From positions 1-41,220 of the forward strand of contig JAHJQG010000036.1 of the NCBI GenBank assembly GCA_018819345.1: a stretch of DNA of 41,220 nucleotides, read 5' to 3'. Every line of letters begins with the position of its first letter. Position 1 is the stretch's first letter. Shown piece after piece: positions 1 to 8,955 of the stretch. Position numbers and translations under genes: made by a program. Below the pieces are notes generated by a model. It was not told the origin of the DNA and did no database searches. It saw only the letters and a program-made list of their open reading frames with translations. This DNA is from Nanobdellota archaeon. GTDB lineage: Archaea > Nanobdellota > Nanobdellia > Woesearchaeales > CG1-02-33-12.

Positions 1-2
1 CT

Positions 3-482
3 GTAGTTAAAACAAAACCAGAAACTATTCCAGAAGGAACGGATTATGTAAAACATCCTAAAGAAGAAGGTTATATACCTGTTAAAGTTGTAAAAATATA
101 TATAGAAGTTCCAGAGGATGCAGAACTTTGGAAAGAACATAATTTAATTTTTACTGCAACTGGTAGTTGTTTTACAGAGCCAGGTGCAGTCGTGCCTGCA
201 ATAGCAACACAATTAAAATTAAAAGTTAAAACAATTTCTGAAGAATTTACTGAAGTTCCTTTAGAAAAAGCAGCTGAAAAGGAAGAAGAGAAAGAAGAAG
301 TTGAAGTTGTTAAAGAAGAAAAACTAACAGTGCCAATATCTCAAGTTGTAGAGAAAGAAGTAAAGGTTGGTGTATCTACTAGTACATTTGTTGGTGTAGT
401 TATTGTATTATTAATAATTATAGTAGGAATGTTTATATTTTTTGTTAGAGGAAAAAAGAAAAAAGAGGAAAAAATAAAATAA
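3..482 (+). CDS. C-terminal part of a membrane-anchored surface protein (5'-truncated by the window edge)
   Basis: Frame is open from base 3, extending the tracked 192..482 ORF upstream (VVKTKPETIPEGTDYVKHPKEEG...); Glu/Lys-rich stretch, then a TM segment and a basic tail. Confidence 0.7.
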   Translation, partial: VVKTKPETIPEGTDYVKHPKEEGYIPVKVVKIYIEVPEDAELWKEHNLIFTATGSCFTEPGAVVPAIATQLKLKVKTISEEFTEVPLEKAAEKEEEKEEVEVVKEEKLTVPISQVVEKEVKVGVSTSTFVGVVIVLLIIIVGMFIFFVRGKKKKEEKIK

Positions 483-522
483 AAACGATATATTTTTATA
501 TTTTCCTAAGTAAACCATATTC

Positions 523-1326
523 ATGAAAAAAATACTTTTATTTTTCCTTTTAATCATAACTTTTCCAGCATTAGTTAAAGCTCTAATAGAAGTTGAGCAT
601 AGTGTTACAGCAACTGTAACAATAAATGAAGTTGAAGGTAAATTAAAAGTTTTTCCTTCTTTTTTAGAAATAAATGCTCCTCCTTTATCCTTAGTTAAGA
701 AAAATTTAACTTTTTGGCAAGAAAATGGTAATATTGATCTTAATGTTTCTCTTTATTTAGAAGAAAGTGAAATAAATGATTGGCTTTCTTTCTCTGCTGT
801 TGATTTTACAGTAAAACCAAATGAAACAAAAGATATTATTACTTATATTAATATCCCAAATATTACAATAGGAACCTATTCTGGAAATATTCATGCTATA
901 ACTAATAGTCAAGATTTAATCATTCCTGTAAACATAACTATAACTGATAAATACAAGATAGATATAAATATAGACGCTCTTGAAAGAAAAATCAAAGCTG
1001 GAGACTATATTTCTGTTTTTACAGAACTGACAAAAACAAAGACAAGAAATAAAGATCCTGAGGTTGAAGGGAAAATAACTGTTGACCTTGTTTATAATGT
1101 CCTGAAAGGAAAGGACTTAATCACAACTTTATCAACAACAATGGATGTTGTTGATTATAGTGAAAAAAACATTTCTATTCCTATTCCAATAGATGCAACT
1201 AGAGGTGGCTATATTGTAGAAGTAATAGCAACCCATTTGGATAAAACTGCTAAAGACAGAGATAATTTTTTTGTTACAACAAATTTGCTTACAAGATTTT
1301 TTAATCTTTTTAGATGGTTTGGATGA
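523..1326 (+). CDS. Secreted/membrane surface protein with N-terminal signal peptide
   Basis: MKKILLFFLLIITFPALVKA signal sequence; beta-rich, N-glycosylation-like NxT/S sites. Confidence 0.65.
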   Translation: MKKILLFFLLIITFPALVKALIEVEHSVTATVTINEVEGKLKVFPSFLEINAPPLSLVKKNLTFWQENGNIDLNVSLYLEESEINDWLSFSAVDFTVKPNETKDIITYINIPNITIGTYSGNIHAITNSQDLIIPVNITITDKYKIDINIDALERKIKAGDYISVFTELTKTKTRNKDPEVEGKITVDLVYNVLKGKDLITTLSTTMDVVDYSEKNISIPIPIDATRGGYIVEVIATHLDKTAKDRDNFFVTTNLLTRFFNLFRWFG

Positions 1327-1745
1327 TGGGGCGGAAATTGAACAAAATATTTTTGATTTTAATAATTGGAATAATTTTTGTTAGTGGATGTACTCAAATT
1401 AAAAAAATGGATTTTGAAACAATATCAAAAGGACATTATTCTGATCATAAAGAGCCAGCTAATTATATTATTAATAGTAATGAAGAATTAGAAAGTCTTG
1501 GAATAAAAATACCAGAAATTGATTTTTCACAATTTAGTGTTATTGCAGTCTTTATGGGCGAATTTAATACAGGGGGATATTCTATAGAAATAATAGAGAT
1601 AATAGAAAAAGAAAATGAAATAATTATTAAAGTTAATAAAACATATCCAAAACCAGGTAGTTTACTAACTCAAGCATTTTCTCAACCCCATCATATTATA
1701 AAAATTAAAAGAACAGATAAACCAATTATCTTTGAAGAAAAATGA
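1314..1745 (+). CDS. Lipoprotein-like protein with PrcB C-terminal-like domain
   Basis: Lipobox-like IIFVSGC; GEFNTGGYSIEI...PGSLLTQAFSQPHHIIKI resembles PrcB_C; overlaps both neighbours. Confidence 0.6.
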   Translation: MVWMMGRKLNKIFLILIIGIIFVSGCTQIKKMDFETISKGHYSDHKEPANYIINSNEELESLGIKIPEIDFSQFSVIAVFMGEFNTGGYSIEIIEIIEKENEIIIKVNKTYPKPGSLLTQAFSQPHHIIKIKRTDKPIIFEEK

Positions 1746-4015
1746 AAAAATTGTTTATTTTTGTGATTATGGTAATTTTTGTTTTGTCTATTGTTTATTC
1801 TAGTGGAAATAATCTAACAAATACAACAGAGTTTAATTTAACTAGAAACAGTAGTTTAACTAACGAAACTTCACTAAATATTACCAATATAACAGAGTTT
1901 AATTTAACTGAAAATATATTTAATGAAACTGAAAATATTATTACTTCAGAAACAAAAGAAAAAATTTCTAAAATAGATGTTGTTGGAGTTGATAAGCCTT
2001 TTAGTTCAATAAAATTTGATGTATCAGAAATTGGTGCAAAAATTGAATCTAGAATTTATGAAGAGTTAGAGAAAAAAAATAAAACAAGGGTTATTGTAAT
2101 TTTAAAAGAAGACTGGACTTTTGAAGAAAAATTAGATAAAAAAGAGAGATTTAAATTAATAAAAGAAAAAATTAAAGAAAAACAAAATAAAGTTTTGTCT
2201 AATTTAATGGAAGATTTTGAATTAAAAAATAGATATAAAACAATAAATGCTTTTTCTGGTATAGTAACAAAAGTTGGATTAAATAAATTAGAGCATAGTC
2301 CTTTTGTTGAAAGGGTTTATTTAGACAGAAAAGCTTATACTTCTCTTTCAGAAAGTGTTCCTTTAATTGAAGCAGATGATGTTTGGAATTTGGGTTATAC
2401 TGGAACAGGAACTGTTTGTATTACTGATACTGGTGTTGATTATACTCATGCTGATTTAGGAAATCCAAGTTGTAGTATAAGTCAAACTATAAATGGAAAT
2501 ATTGAATCTTATTTACTTGAATCGCCACATCCTTATTCAAACAACTACGATAACACATGGCAGATAACAAAGCCTGGTTATACAAGCATAGCAGTGCATT
2601 TCAGTAAGATCGAGGTTGAAGCTAACTATGATTTTGTATATTTGTATAATGCTCAAGGAAATTTTGTGCAAGTCTTCACCGGGAATTATTATGACATATG
2701 GAGTGTGTCTATTCCAGGCGATACGATCTACGTTCGACTAGTAACAGATTCTAGCGTTACTTCCTGGGGCTTTGCTATAAATCAAGTGTTGAACGGGACT
2801 GTGGATTCTACATGGAGCAATTGTGGTCAAGTCATCGGAGGATATGATTTTGTCAATAATGATAATGATCCCATGGATGATAATGGACATGGAACTCACG
2901 TCTCAGGGATAGTTGCTTCCCAAAACCCAACTTACAAAGGGGTTGCACCTGGAGCAAACATAGTTGCAAATAAAGTCTTGGATAGCAGTGGTAGTGGTTG
3001 GTTTTCTAATGTTGCTGCTGGTGTTGATTGGTGTATTGATAATAAAGACAAATATAATATACATACAATAAGCATGAGCTTAGGAGATGGTGGAGAGTAC
3101 AATAATCCCTCTACGCAATGCGACCCTTATGCTGTTGCAATTGCAATAAATACAGCTTTTGATCAAGGAATTTTTGTTTCTGTGGCTTCTGGAAATGAAG
3201 CTCATTTAAATGGTATTAGTTATCCTGCCTGTGCTTCTAATGCAACTTCTGTTGGTGCTGTTTATGACGCAAATGTTGGTTCACAAAACTGGCAGCCAAC
3301 TTGTAGAGACGGGACAACTTATGCAGACAAGATTGTTTGTTTTACTAATAGAGATGAAATTCTTGACTTACTTGCTCCTGGTTGTAAAATAACATCATTA
3401 AGTCTTGGAGGAGGAACTGCTACTTATTGTGGAACTTCAATGTCAGCTCCAATGGTCGCAGGAGTTGCTTCTCTAATGTTAAATGCTAATAATACTCTAA
3501 CACCTTCTCAAATAAGAAATGTTTTAAAAAATACAGGTAAAGGTATTTATGATAGTAAAACTGGTTTAACTTTTCCGAGGATAAATGCATCTGCTGCTGT
3601 AAACTCTGTAGCTCCTCCTGTAGAATTCATCTCTATAACTCTTTATGGCTATCCAATTGACTTTGGAAGTTTAGATCAAAATACTTTTGATTCACCTGCA
3701 TTAGGAAATGTAAATAATTCTTATATTATCAGAGTTGATAATACAACAACTGTTAATGTTGATACTTATATAAAAGGTGATGATTATACAACTAATAGTT
3801 ATATTTTAGGTATTGGAAATATGAGCTGGAATACACTAAATAATGTTGCAACTTCTGTAAATATGACTAATAATTATCAAGATAAAGTTGCAGAAAATGT
3901 TGCTCCTGAAACAGATATAAATATGTATTATTGGATGGACATTCCTTTACAAAGAGCAGGAGATTATACATCAGCAATTTACATAAAAGCTGTAGAAATA
4001 GGAAACCTACCTTAA
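1742..4015 (+). CDS. Subtilisin-like (S8) serine protease with a CUB-like insertion between Asp and His motifs
   Basis: Catalytic motifs ITDTGVDYTHADLG (Asp), DDNGHGTHVSGIVAS (His), GTSMSAPMVAG (Ser); signal peptide and inhibitor-like propeptide. Confidence 0.93.
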   Translation: MKKLFIFVIMVIFVLSIVYSSGNNLTNTTEFNLTRNSSLTNETSLNITNITEFNLTENIFNETENIITSETKEKISKIDVVGVDKPFSSIKFDVSEIGAKIESRIYEELEKKNKTRVIVILKEDWTFEEKLDKKERFKLIKEKIKEKQNKVLSNLMEDFELKNRYKTINAFSGIVTKVGLNKLEHSPFVERVYLDRKAYTSLSESVPLIEADDVWNLGYTGTGTVCITDTGVDYTHADLGNPSCSISQTINGNIESYLLESPHPYSNNYDNTWQITKPGYTSIAVHFSKIEVEANYDFVYLYNAQGNFVQVFTGNYYDIWSVSIPGDTIYVRLVTDSSVTSWGFAINQVLNGTVDSTWSNCGQVIGGYDFVNNDNDPMDDNGHGTHVSGIVASQNPTYKGVAPGANIVANKVLDSSGSGWFSNVAAGVDWCIDNKDKYNIHTISMSLGDGGEYNNPSTQCDPYAVAIAINTAFDQGIFVSVASGNEAHLNGISYPACASNATSVGAVYDANVGSQNWQPTCRDGTTYADKIVCFTNRDEILDLLAPGCKITSLSLGGGTATYCGTSMSAPMVAGVASLMLNANNTLTPSQIRNVLKNTGKGIYDSKTGLTFPRINASAAVNSVAPPVEFISITLYGYPIDFGSLDQNTFDSPALGNVNNSYIIRVDNTTTVNVDTYIKGDDYTTNSYILGIGNMSWNTLNNVATSVNMTNNYQDKVAENVAPETDINMYYWMDIPLQRAGDYTSAIYIKAVEIGNLP

Positions 4016-4102
4016 CATATTGGGCTTATAAGGTTTGTAGCAATAGTTCAGCAACTGGATTTGGATTACCAATAGCACCATAATTTTTTCTTTTTCTTTG
4101 CT

Positions 4103-4501
4103 TTATTTATTTGGTATATTAACCTTTCCATTGATTATTTTTTCTTTTATGAGCTTCACATCTGAATCAATAGAATCAATTTTTATCCCCACTTTTCCAA
4201 GTTCTTTATCCATACCATAAACTTTGTCTTTTAACGGATGTAAATAAAATTTCCAAGCACCAAAACCTGAAATAAGTAATGAACCTAGCCATTGAACTTG
4301 AACTGGGATTTCAACGCCCAAAAAAGGCAAGGGGTCATTAGTTAATATTGCTATAAAAACAAAGGACACTAGTATTATAAAGAAAAGAAGCCCATTTTCA
4401 CTCAAGAAATTTTTTAAGCGGCTAATCTTAAAGAAAATTGATATTAAGTAAAGTGCCACAAAGAGGGCAAGTAATAACCAATATAATTTAAGGTATATCA
4501 T
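4103..4501 (-). CDS. Hypothetical multi-TM membrane protein
   Basis: ORF with three hydrophobic segments and a charged C-terminus. Confidence 0.5.
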   Translation of the reverse strand: MIYLKLYWLLLALFVALYLISIFFKISRLKNFLSENGLLFFIILVSFVFIAILTNDPLPFLGVEIPVQVQWLGSLLISGFGAWKFYLHPLKDKVYGMDKELGKVGIKIDSIDSDVKLIKEKIINGKVNIPNK

Positions 4502-4592
4502 TATTTCACCAACAACTCTCTAAACTATACATATTTTATATTTATATTATTTAAAACTTTCTTATTTTTATCTGCAATTTTTCCGAGATAAA

Positions 4593-4733
4593 TTAAATGT
4601 GGTCCTCCTCATCATCTTCATAGAAGTCCTGTTTTAGCTCTTCAAGTTCGCCCTGGAGTTCCTCTACCTGGCCTTCCAGGTCATCAATCTTTTTTTCAAG
4701 CTTTTGTATTATCTCTTTTGTCTCTTCATCCAT
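4593..4733 (-). CDS. Small acidic coiled-coil protein (46 aa), not in ORF track
   Basis: Translation MDEETKEIIQKLEKKIDDLEGQVEELQGELEELKQDFYEDDEEDHI*; clear heptad pattern. Confidence 0.5.
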   Translation of the reverse strand: MDEETKEIIQKLEKKIDDLEGQVEELQGELEELKQDFYEDDEEDHI

Positions 4734-4748
4734 TTTTTTACTTCTTTT

Positions 4749-4919
4749 TTATTCACTAAATGCAACAGCTAATAATACAAGCCCAATTATCACCAAAACA
4801 GAGGCAATTGCTCCAAAAAAGTATTTTTCTGTAAGAAAAGATGGAATAGCCCAGATAACACCAATAACAGTGAATATAACCCCTAAAAGAGTTGTTAAAT
4901 TTTTCTTTTTCTGGTCCAT
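4749..4919 (-). CDS. Small two-TM protein (56 aa), not in ORF track
   Basis: MDQKKKNLTTLLGVIFTVIGVIWAIPSFLTEKYFFGAIASVLVIIGLVLLAVAFSE*; more protein-like than the overlapping tracked ORF 4756..4947. Confidence 0.6.
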   Translation of the reverse strand: MDQKKKNLTTLLGVIFTVIGVIWAIPSFLTEKYFFGAIASVLVIIGLVLLAVAFSE

Positions 4920-4947
4920 TTTTAGTTTTTATATTGCTTTTTATCAA

Positions 4948-5029
4948 AAATTGTCAGAATACTGTAAACTTCAGTTTGCAGATTAATGACAATTTCCTCA
5001 AATACTATGGAATGATATCCATAGTATTT
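4948..5029. repeat. Two consecutive strong inverted repeats (hairpins)
   Basis: AAATTGTCA(4948-4956)/TGACAATTT(4987-4995) enclosing CTGTAAACT/AGTTTGCAG; then AAATACTATGGA(5000-5011)/TCCATAGTATTT(5018-5029). Confidence 0.8.
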
Positions 5030-5060
5030 ATTTAAATGTTTTTAAAATTAAAATAAAAAA

Positions 5061-6074
5061 TTAAGAAAAGTCCTTGATGCCTTCTTCTATGATGTAAAAG
5101 CCTGCTTCGCCCTCTGGCAGGTTTGGTGAGTCAACAAGCTTTGCAACCCTGCTGCCTTTCTTGCCCTTTCTTAAATAAATCCTGAAAGTGCTTGCATGAG
5201 CAACTATATGTCCGCCAATTGCCTGTGTAGGATCTCCAAAGAACATGTCTGGCCTTGCCATTACCTGGTTTGTAACATAAACACATACATTGTGCATATC
5301 TGCCAGCCTTAACAAGACGTGCATATGCTTATTGAGTTTTTGCTGCCTCTCTGCCAAAGTGCCCCTTCCAATAAATTCTGCCCTGAAGTGAGCTGTTAAT
5401 GAGTCAATAACAATCACCTTGACATTAAATTTTTGTTTTGTTATAAGATCCTCTATTTTCTCTGCAAGAAGCATCTGGTGGTCTGAATTATATGCGCGAG
5501 CAACTTTTATGTTTTTGAGCACTTTCATAGGATCCAGGCCTGCACCTTTTGCAAGCTGCTGGATTCTCTCTGGCCTGAATGTATTTTCTGTATCAATATA
5601 AACTGTTACTGCCCCTGGGTATTGTTTCTGGGAGTTAACTGCTAATATGTGGGCAAGCTGGGTTTTTCCAGAGCCAAACTCTCCAAAACATTCAACTATT
5701 GATGCTGTTTCAAAACCGCCTCCAAGCAGCTCATCAAATGATTTTGAGCCTGTTTTTATCTTCTCAACCTTTGCTCTTTTTTTCAATAAGTCTTCTCCTG
5801 ACTCAAAGCCCATATCAAGCTTGTTTCGGGCAAAATTTATCATCTTTCTTGCACTTGCCTCAGAAACACCTGCTGCATCAACCAACTCGCCAGGGCTTGC
5901 TACTGCAATTCCTAGTATATTGTTATAGCCTGCATCAACAAGTTTTTCAGCTGTTGCAGCTCCAACACCTGGAAGATCCTGAACAGTGAGTTCTTTTTTC
6001 TCTTCTTTTTTCATTTTTTTAACATCAGTTTTTGGTTCTTTTTCTTTTGATTGTTTTTCTTCTTCTAGTTTCAT
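5061..6074 (-). CDS. radA: DNA repair and recombination protein RadA
   Basis: HhH N-terminal domain, Walker [49 protein letters not shown] motifs. Confidence 0.97.
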   Translation of the reverse strand: MKLEEEKQSKEKEPKTDVKKMKKEEKKELTVQDLPGVGAATAEKLVDAGYNNILGIAVASPGELVDAAGVSEASARKMINFARNKLDMGFESGEDLLKKRAKVEKIKTGSKSFDELLGGGFETASIVECFGEFGSGKTQLAHILAVNSQKQYPGAVTVYIDTENTFRPERIQQLAKGAGLDPMKVLKNIKVARAYNSDHQMLLAEKIEDLITKQKFNVKVIVIDSLTAHFRAEFIGRGTLAERQQKLNKHMHVLLRLADMHNVCVYVTNQVMARPDMFFGDPTQAIGGHIVAHASTFRIYLRKGKKGSRVAKLVDSPNLPEGEAGFYIIEEGIKDFS

Positions 6075-6151
6075 AATATCAACCCCTTGTTTAAAGTAAT
6101 CCTACTTATTTAAATAGTTTATCAAATTTTTTCTGAAAATATTCCGGGAAA

Positions 6152-6469
6152 TTACTCAACATCCTCAACTTCTACTTCTTCTCCAGTATCTTCTTTAGTC
6201 TGCTCTTTTAGAACAATATGTTCATATGCCTTGTTCAGGACGAGAATTGCCTTTGGAAGGTCATTTATTCTTAAAGAATTCGTTGATTTCCACTCGCCGC
6301 TCTTGTCTGTGTATCTTCTTTGCAAGGATACTGTTCTGAACTCTACTGGGTTTCCATCCTTGCTTATTCCTTTGTTCTTCCAGATTGTGGCGCTTACTAC
6401 GCCTGTACTAAACTTCTTTTCAGGTATATTTTCCTGATTCATTTGCATCGCCTCCATTGCTTTTCGCAT
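6152..6469 (-). CDS. Conserved hypothetical, possible ssDNA-binding/PC4-like protein
   Basis: GVVSATIWKNKG...FRTVSLQRRYTDKSGEWKSTNSLRINDLPKAILVLNKAYEHI; lies beside radA and RPA. Function is inferred. Confidence 0.5.
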   Translation of the reverse strand: MRKAMEAMQMNQENIPEKKFSTGVVSATIWKNKGISKDGNPVEFRTVSLQRRYTDKSGEWKSTNSLRINDLPKAILVLNKAYEHIVLKEQTKEDTGEEVEVEDVE

Positions 6470-6660
6470 CTTATTTCATAATCCCCCTAGCCATTGGCTA
6501 ATCAGGGAACCGAAGCAATATGTATTGTATAGTTAGGGTTATTTAAATAGCTTATCCAAAGATGTCCAGTGTCCATTGGTCAAATTAATAAATAAAAGTG
6601 ATGGGGTGTTTTGATTTTGAAATAGTAACATTTATAAAGATAAAATATATTTATCATTAA

Positions 6661-7257
6661 ATGGAAGACACCTTAGTAGAAATAATAGAAAAATTAGAAG
6701 GATTAAAAGAATACTTAAACTTTGAGGGAAAATTAAGCAAATATACAGAAAAAATTTTAAGAAAATTTTACCAAGAAGACCCATTAGCATATAAGGTTGC
6801 AGCAAGTAAGGAATCATACGTTAAATTAATTAAACCAATTGAGGAAAAATATAATAGTTTTTGGAAAAGGATTAGGGTTCCAAGAACTGATAAAACTTTT
6901 GATAATGAAGTTAGAAGAGTTATTGAATCAATGAATAATGTTGGAGTAGAATATATTAATCCAGAAAATTTTACAACAGATAGAAAAAGAAGACATAATA
7001 AAAATATTTTATTAATCTCAGCAGGGACTGGTTTGTTTTTTGCTGCCCTCCCTAAACTTATTGAATGGAGTTATACAGCTAATTATAATGGCCCAGGAAA
7101 TCTTAATATATTTGTTCCTATAACGGCAGCAGGAGTAATGTACTTGGGCAATAAACTTCTTGCATATCCTGATACTAACTTAGCGTATTTACAAAAATTT
7201 GCACAAAAGACTGACGAATTTTTAAGACAGCATTATCTTAAACTCTCTCCTACTTAG
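6661..7257 (+). CDS. Hypothetical membrane protein
   Basis: ORF with charged N-terminus and hydrophobic segments; AT-rich promoter-like upstream sequence. Confidence 0.55.
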   Translation: MEDTLVEIIEKLEGLKEYLNFEGKLSKYTEKILRKFYQEDPLAYKVAASKESYVKLIKPIEEKYNSFWKRIRVPRTDKTFDNEVRRVIESMNNVGVEYINPENFTTDRKRRHNKNILLISAGTGLFFAALPKLIEWSYTANYNGPGNLNIFVPITAAGVMYLGNKLLAYPDTNLAYLQKFAQKTDEFLRQHYLKLSPT

Positions 7258-7283
7258 AACTATTATTTCTACTTTTTACATTC

Positions 7284-7745
7284 TTAATTAACCAATAAAA
7301 ATTGAATATAACATAATATTATAAGAATAAAAAAGAAAATATTTTCCCATAAAGATCCTGTTCTTATGAAGCCTTTAGTTCTCTTCTTGGAAAATGGATA
7401 AAAGAACATAACTCCCTCAGGTGTTAAGGAGTCAAGAACAAGGTGAGATAAATAACCAATAAAAAATGCAGCAGCTATTTCAATTTTTATAATGATAATA
7501 ACCATAGAGATTAATATTAACAGGAAAGGCGAGTGAAATATTCCCCTATGCCTAAAAAATAAGTTTATTAAAAAAGAAATTGGCTTAATCTTTCTTCCAA
7601 CCTTTGATTTATAGGAATCAATGTCTGGAAGTGAAGATGCTATCAGCATGATTATAACAAATATAGTCTTATTTTGGATATTAAAAGAATTAATAATAAG
7701 CAAGCAAATAAAAAAACTAAATATTAGGTGTGTCCTGAACATCAT
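7284..7745 (-). CDS. YdjM/COG1988-type membrane-bound metal-dependent hydrolase
   Basis: FRTHLIFSF, SSLPDIDSYKSKVGRK, HRGIFHSP, GYLSHLVLDSLTPEG motifs. Confidence 0.75.
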   Translation of the reverse strand: MMFRTHLIFSFFICLLIINSFNIQNKTIFVIIMLIASSLPDIDSYKSKVGRKIKPISFLINLFFRHRGIFHSPFLLILISMVIIIIKIEIAAAFFIGYLSHLVLDSLTPEGVMFFYPFSKKRTKGFIRTGSLWENIFFFILIILCYIQFLLVN

Positions 7746-8802
7746 TTTCCTTTGTATCTAAAACCTGCTCTGTCATGCTTTCTTTTTTTGCTTTTGTTTC
7801 TTCAAGCTCTTTGTTTAAAACTTTTATTTCATCATCTGGATCAGGGTTTGGAAAAACAAGCTGGCTTATAAACTCTAAGCGGTCAAACATCTCATTTTTT
7901 GTTGTTCTTCCAACAAATTTTATAATATTGCCTAATAATTCAGTTTTCATTTCTTCAAATTTCTCAGGACTATCCTTGTATTCAAGCATCTGCTCCTGTG
8001 TTTTATCTAATAATTTTAATGCCTGGTTCCTGAAGCATACAACCCTTATGTTATCTGTTCCGTCATCCAAAAAGAGATTTAAAACAAACGAGTAATTTGG
8101 CTGAACCTTGCCATGTGTATCGCAGAAAAAATCATCTTCCCTGAGCCTTGCCCTTCTGTTGCATTCAGGGCAGATTTCAAAAAACCTTGGGTCAAAAACC
8201 TGGACTATTGTTCCAAGAATTTCAACATTAGAATCATTTTCATTAAGCTGATTTATTTTCTTCCTTTTTCCAGAGCTTGTTTCCTTTACCTCACCAATTG
8301 TCTCGCCCTCTGGATTGATTATAAGCTTACCCATATTATTGAGATGCACTTCTTTCCCGTTTTGATTTTCCCTTACATAACCACCAACTACCTTTACTAT
8401 TATGTTTTCCTTAAGTTTTGTTATGTTTTCTGCCTGGTCACCCCACATGACAATCCTTATGGTTCCTGTTTCATCCCCTATTACAAAAGATGCAACCTTT
8501 CCAGAACGGCCTTTGCTGTTAAATTCCCTAAGCTCAAATACTCTTAAAACCTTTCCAACAACCTCAACGCTTCTCATTCCTGTAAGAATATTTTTTATTT
8601 GAAGCTTTCCACCCAAGGCATCAAAGAGCTTAACTCCAAGCTCATTTGCAACTATGTGAGCAGCTCCTTCGTTGCTTATGAGTCCGGATAATTGCTTTAG
8701 TTTGGTGTCAATCTTTTCTTTTATTTCCTGCTCAGTAAGTCCTGATTTCTCCTGTATCTTTTCTAGAATATCATTATATGGCATCTTTATCATTTTAATC
8801 AA
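7717..8802 (-). CDS. Replication protein A (OB-fold ssDNA-binding protein); true start may be an internal ATG (MPYND)
   Basis: OB-fold segment VVGKVLRVFELREFN..GRSGKVASFVIGDETGTIRIVMWGDQA; zinc motif CPECNRRARLREDDFFCDTHG. Confidence 0.88.
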   Translation of the reverse strand: MIKMIKMPYNDILEKIQEKSGLTEQEIKEKIDTKLKQLSGLISNEGAAHIVANELGVKLFDALGGKLQIKNILTGMRSVEVVGKVLRVFELREFNSKGRSGKVASFVIGDETGTIRIVMWGDQAENITKLKENIIVKVVGGYVRENQNGKEVHLNNMGKLIINPEGETIGEVKETSSGKRKKINQLNENDSNVEILGTIVQVFDPRFFEICPECNRRARLREDDFFCDTHGKVQPNYSFVLNLFLDDGTDNIRVVCFRNQALKLLDKTQEQMLEYKDSPEKFEEMKTELLGNIIKFVGRTTKNEMFDRLEFISQLVFPNPDPDDEIKVLNKELEETKAKKESMTEQVLDTKENDVQDTPNI

Positions 8803-8955
8803 TTATTGAAATCAACAGCTGTTATAAATAGTTTTATGTTTTGCAAAATAATTATTAAGAAATTAATTTAATGAATTCCACTTATCTATCCTATCTTCAT
8901 TTGAAAATTTCTCAGGAACTTCACCTGAACTTTCATCTTCCGGCTTTTCCTCATT

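Noticed and set aside
4756-4947. Tracked minus-strand ORF of 63 aa (MIKSNIKTKNGPEKEKFNNSF...)
   Set aside because: The overlapping frame 4749..4919 encodes a far more convincing two-TM protein; the tracked ORF looks like a shadow frame.
5419-5989. Plus-strand ORFs antisense to radA (5419..5601, 5647..5928, 5699..5989)
   Set aside because: They lie wholly inside the well-supported radA gene and have low-complexity shadow-frame composition.
7775-8602. Plus-strand ORFs antisense to the RPA gene
   Set aside because: Antisense shadow ORFs of a confidently identified coding gene.
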